A DNA stretch of 6,714 bases from Actinomycetota bacterium (lineage in GTDB: Bacteria > Actinomycetota > Thermoleophilia > UBA2241): contig PLTW01000211.1 in the NCBI GenBank assembly GCA_003164655.1, positions 1 to 6,714 on the forward strand, given 5' to 3'. Below the pieces are notes generated by a model, which saw only the letters and a program-made list of their open reading frames with translations, did not search any database and was not told where the DNA came from. Shown here piece by piece: positions 3,870 to 6,714 of this stretch (within the stretch, counting starts at the first letter, position 1; every line of letters begins with the position of its first letter). Position numbers and translations under genes: made by a program.

Positions 3870-6233
3870 ATGGAACCGGAAGCATTCAAGACTGTGGGCA
3901 AGGTGGCTCGTCGCAAGGACGGACTCGCCAAGGTCACAGGGGTCGAGGTCTACGCGTCCGACGTGGAGCTACCCTACATGTTTCACGCGCGCGTGCTCAG
4001 AAGCCCCCACGCCCACGCCAGGATCGTGTCCATAGACACGTCCGCGGCGGAGAAGATGGGCGCGGTCTGCCTCACTCCCGACGACGTGCCCGACATTCGC
4101 TACAACGAGCGCCAGGTCAGCGTGCCAGTAAAGACGTTCCGGGACAGGACAGTGCTGCCCCGCGTGGTGAGACAGGTGGGGGAGGGCGTCGTGGCGGTGG
4201 CCGCCCGGACCGAGGCTCTGGCAGAGCGGGCTCTGCGGGCGGTCAAGGTCGAGTGGGAGGTGCTCCCCGCTGTGTTCGACGTCGACAAGGCCATGGCCGA
4301 CGACGCGCCGCAGCTCTACGAGAGCGTCCTGCTCGGCGACGAGGAGCTGCCGATCCGGCAGAACGTGGCCTGTCGTCGCCAGGTCAACGTCGGAGACGTC
4401 TCGGTCGGCTTTGCAGAGGCCGACCTCATCGTCGAACGCCGGTATCACACCGGGCGCGTGTACCACGCTCAGATGGAGCCGAAGGCCGCCGTGTGTCGGC
4501 CGCTGCCCGACGGCGGGATCGAGCTGTGGGCGACGCTGCAGTCCATTCACAACACCCGCCAGCTCCTGGGGCGGATCTTCGGCATCCCGTTGAGCAGGGT
4601 TCAGGTGCATCGCAGCTCGATCGGTGGGGCATTCGGCTCGAGCATCCAGATGAACACGCCGGTCGCCATCTGCGTGGCTCTCGCCCTCAAAGCGCGCAAA
4701 CCGGTCAAGCTCGTGCTGACGCGCGAAGAAGACATGTACGACCACTGCAAGTATCCCACGGACATCGTGCTCAAGTACGGTGTCAAGCGCGACGGCACCA
4801 TCACCGCCGGTGAGCTCAAGACGACGGTCGACATAGGCTGCCACAACATCCAGGCTTACCCGCTGCTGGGCTGCATGTCCGGCTGGTTTGTGTCTCTCTA
4901 CCGCATGCCCCACATGAACTTCGAGGGCACGGCGGTTTACACCAACAAGACGCCCGCCTGCGCGATGCAGGGCTACGGCAACCCGGATGTCTCCTTCGCA
5001 GTCGAGTCGCACATCGACATCATCGCGGAGAAGCTCGAGATCGACCCCATCGAGCTACGTCTTAAGAACTACGTCGGGCTCGGCGAGGAGTTCTGGGGTC
5101 AGGGGCCGACCGTGCGCTCCATCATTCGCAGCTGCGGCGTGGAGGAAATGCTGCGCCGGGGCGCGCCGATGATCGGCTGGGACGAGCGCGGCCGGCCCGA
5201 GGACAAGACGGGGCGGTACCGTCGCGGCATCGGCGTCGGGCGCACGTTCCACACCTCCGGCACCGGCGCGGCCATGCCCGGCGAGGTGATCGACTACTCG
5301 ACGGCCATGGTCAAAGTCAACGAGGACGGATCCGTGGACATGTCCACGGCTCTCATGTGCCATGGCGGGGGCACGCTCGACGCCTGCGCCAAGTTCGTGG
5401 CCGAGGAGATGGGCGTGCCGTTCGACTTGGTCGGCGTGTCGCCGGCAAGCACCACCGACACGGGCTACGACGTTTGCACGCACGCCACCCGCGGGGTCTA
5501 CTGCGGCGGCGGCTCGGCGCTACAAGCGGCGCGCGGCGCCAAGGCTCGGCTCCTTGAGTTCGCCTCACGGCTCATCGAGGTCAACCCGGAGGCCCTGCAG
5601 ATCGCGCCCGATCCGCAGAGCGGAGAAGGCGTGATCTTTCTCGAGGGCGTGGCCGACAAGCGCATCACGGTCCGCGAGGTCGCCAAAGCGGCGCAGCTCA
5701 AGGGTTGGGGCACGGCGATCGCCGTCGAGAGCCATCGCATGGTCAACTGTCCGCCGTGCTTCGTCACCAACTTCGTCGAGGTCGAGGTCGACACCTGGAC
5801 CGGCGTCGTACGAGTGCCGCGCGCGGTGGCGGCCGTCGACTGCGGTACGGTCGTCAACCCGGACTTGGCCGCCGGGCAGCTCGAGGGGGGGCTGTGCCGC
5901 GGCATCGCCCAGGCGCTGCTCGAAGACACTGACTACAACCCGGGCACGGGTGAGCTCACCTGCGGCGGCACGTACATCGACTACAAGCTCTACACGGCCG
6001 CCGACATGGCGTCCGTCGACGACGTCAAAGTCTTCTTTGCCGACACGTACGAGCCGTCGGGGCCGTTCGGCGCCAAGGGCATCGGCGAGGCCGCCAACAA
6101 CGCCGTGGCCGCGGCCGTGATGAACGCCCTCGAGAATGCCCTTGGCATTCGCTTTCAGTCCATCCCCATCACCCCGGACATGATCCTGGCGGCGATCCAC
6201 GGCTGGGCCTGTGAGGGGGTGTTCCCCAGATGA
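3870..6233 (+). CDS. Xanthine-dehydrogenase-family molybdenum-cofactor (large) subunit, substrate unknown
   Basis: The product is 787 residues, the usual length for separate Mo subunits (about 750-800). Residues 8-24 (TVGKVARRKDGLAKVTG) are the standard opening and lead into the hammerhead domain (to about 130). The first cofactor domain covers about 150-400, with MEPKAAV (202-208), GGAFGSS (252-258) and the active-site loop ACAMQGYGNP (363-372). The second covers about 410-770, with GGGTLDA (499-505), a CPPC pair (627-630) and GAKGIGE (734-740), whose Glu740 matches the catalytic glutamate that activates the Mo ligand. These cytoplasmic enzymes hydroxylate a carbon using water and pass electrons through 2Fe-2S clusters to FAD. 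Residues contacting xanthine in mammalian XDH appear replaced: Glu802 by Ile259 and Arg880 by Gln367. The cofactor Gln of the GQG motif is Gly500. The protein has 19 cysteines, which is many for this GC content. Family is certain; substrate is not. A xanthine or CO dehydrogenase label would be unsafe. Confidence 0.95.
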   Translation: MEPEAFKTVGKVARRKDGLAKVTGVEVYASDVELPYMFHARVLRSPHAHARIVSIDTSAAEKMGAVCLTPDDVPDIRYNERQVSVPVKTFRDRTVLPRVVRQVGEGVVAVAARTEALAERALRAVKVEWEVLPAVFDVDKAMADDAPQLYESVLLGDEELPIRQNVACRRQVNVGDVSVGFAEADLIVERRYHTGRVYHAQMEPKAAVCRPLPDGGIELWATLQSIHNTRQLLGRIFGIPLSRVQVHRSSIGGAFGSSIQMNTPVAICVALALKARKPVKLVLTREEDMYDHCKYPTDIVLKYGVKRDGTITAGELKTTVDIGCHNIQAYPLLGCMSGWFVSLYRMPHMNFEGTAVYTNKTPACAMQGYGNPDVSFAVESHIDIIAEKLEIDPIELRLKNYVGLGEEFWGQGPTVRSIIRSCGVEEMLRRGAPMIGWDERGRPEDKTGRYRRGIGVGRTFHTSGTGAAMPGEVIDYSTAMVKVNEDGSVDMSTALMCHGGGTLDACAKFVAEEMGVPFDLVGVSPASTTDTGYDVCTHATRGVYCGGGSALQAARGAKARLLEFASRLIEVNPEALQIAPDPQSGEGVIFLEGVADKRITVREVAKAAQLKGWGTAIAVESHRMVNCPPCFVTNFVEVEVDTWTGVVRVPRAVAAVDCGTVVNPDLAAGQLEGGLCRGIAQALLEDTDYNPGTGELTCGGTYIDYKLYTAADMASVDDVKVFFADTYEPSGPFGAKGIGEAANNAVAAAVMNALENALGIRFQSIPITPDMILAAIHGWACEGVFPR
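6213..6219 (+). promoter_or_regulatory. Ribosome binding site of the FAD subunit, inside the upstream gene
   Basis: GAGGGGG lies ten bases before the ATG at 6230 and within the last codons of the molybdenum-subunit gene. Together with the ATGA overlap it supports translational coupling of the two subunits. Confidence 0.6.
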
Positions 6234-6714
6234 CCGTCAACACGCGGGTCCTGGTCAACGACTTCGAGTACATCGTGCCCTCGTCGCTCCCCGAGGCGCT
6301 CGGCCTCCTGGACCGGTACGGCAAGGACGCCAAGGTGCTGGCCGGCGGCACAGACCTGGTCATCCAGATGAAGATGGGGCACAGGTCGCCGCGCTTTGTG
6401 GTCGACATCTCCAAGCTGAAGGAGCTCAAACAGCTCGAGGCCGGCAAGACGATCCGCATCGGCGCCGGCCGGCGCTACATCGACGTCCTGCAGTTCCTGC
6501 GGGAGCAGGGCCGCTACCACGGCCTCATCGAGGCCATCGAGGGCATCGGCAAGATGCAGGTCCTCACCGTGGGCACCGTGGGCGGCAACCTCGGCAACGG
6601 GTCGCCGGCGGCGGACACGGCGCCGCCGCTTCTCACCTACGACGCGCGTGTCCGCGTGATGAGCGCCCACGCCGAGCGGGTCATTCCGCTGCGCGAGTTC
6701 TATAGCGGCCCCAA
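6230..6714 (+). CDS. FAD-binding (medium) subunit of the molybdenum hydroxylase, 3' end cut by window edge
   Basis: 161 complete codons are present, of a family that is usually about 280-330 residues. The ATG overlaps the stop of the previous gene (ATGA, 6230-6233), so the two are translated together. The fragment is the N-terminal FAD-binding domain (FAD_binding_5/PCMH type). Residues 37-48 (VLAGGTDLVIQM region) carry the AGGTDL loop that holds the FAD diphosphate, and residues 114-135 (TVGTVGGNLGNGSPAADTAPPL region) carry the second flavin loop TVGGN. In the complex this subunit takes electrons from the 2Fe-2S subunit and passes them to NAD+, a quinone or another acceptor. After TVGGN the chain runs directly into the PAADTAPPL segment, without the cysteine-rich 4Fe-4S insertion known in 4-hydroxybenzoyl-CoA reductase, which argues against that enzyme. 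A 2Fe-2S subunit gene is expected next, beyond the window. Confidence 0.95.
   Translation, partial: MTVNTRVLVNDFEYIVPSSLPEALGLLDRYGKDAKVLAGGTDLVIQMKMGHRSPRFVVDISKLKELKQLEAGKTIRIGAGRRYIDVLQFLREQGRYHGLIEAIEGIGKMQVLTVGTVGGNLGNGSPAADTAPPLLTYDARVRVMSAHAERVIPLREFYSGP

Noticed and set aside
3969..5012. Open frame of 347 codons on the minus strand under the molybdenum subunit
   Set aside because: It is an antisense shadow of a well-conserved gene, with low-complexity His/Arg/Val-rich sequence and no domain.
3870..6233. Calling the large subunit CO dehydrogenase (CoxL) or xanthine dehydrogenase
   Set aside because: The CoxL loop AYRCSFR is not present, and the XDH Glu and Arg that bind xanthine appear replaced. 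Only the family level is supported.

Overview
This is a GC-rich (roughly 60-65% by eye) bacterial window holding two unrelated halves. Long runs of alanine, glycine and arginine, GC-ending codons, good Shine-Dalgarno sites, and a secreted propeller protein with a lysine-rich Ig-like tail all fit a free-living high-GC bacterium. I would guess an uncultured actinobacterium (Thermoleophilia- or Coriobacteriia-like) or a relative. This is inference only, because there is no rRNA or other marker gene here.

Layout. Positions 1-459 (minus) hold a PhnB-like VOC-superfamily protein that is almost complete and runs off the left edge. Positions 460-765 are noncoding. Positions 766-2094 (plus) encode an exported seven-bladed Ycf48/BNR-like beta-propeller with a C-terminal Ig-like domain, followed by a strong intrinsic terminator at 2129-2168. 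Positions 2169-2454 contain only a doubtful 56-residue minus-strand ORF and GC-rich hairpins. Positions 2455-3627 (minus) encode an exported or membrane-anchored right-handed beta-helix protein. Positions 3628-3869 are a divergent intergenic region with an AT-richer patch and an imperfect inverted repeat. Positions 3870-6233 (plus) encode the large molybdenum-cofactor subunit of a xanthine-dehydrogenase-family hydroxylase. Its stop overlaps by four bases (ATGA) the start of the FAD subunit, which runs off the right edge.

How the genes work together. The last two genes form an operon. A molybdenum hydroxylase also needs a 2Fe-2S subunit to carry electrons between the Mo centre and FAD, and this should lie just beyond the right edge (order Mo-FAD-FeS, as in xdhABC). 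The substrate is unknown. Residues that bind xanthine in mammalian XDH appear replaced, the 4Fe-4S insertion diagnostic of 4-hydroxybenzoyl-CoA reductase is absent, and the CO-dehydrogenase signature loop is not present, although a cysteine falls at or near the Cu-ligand position. The propeller and beta-helix proteins are both exported repeat proteins, probably for the cell surface or exterior. Nothing visible ties them to the hydroxylase.

I found no tRNA, rRNA, CRISPR array, insertion sequence or phage gene. The most worthwhile leads are the unusual active-site residues of the molybdenum subunit and the DNA-level homogeneity of the propeller repeats. Neither amounts to a clearly new system from sequence alone.
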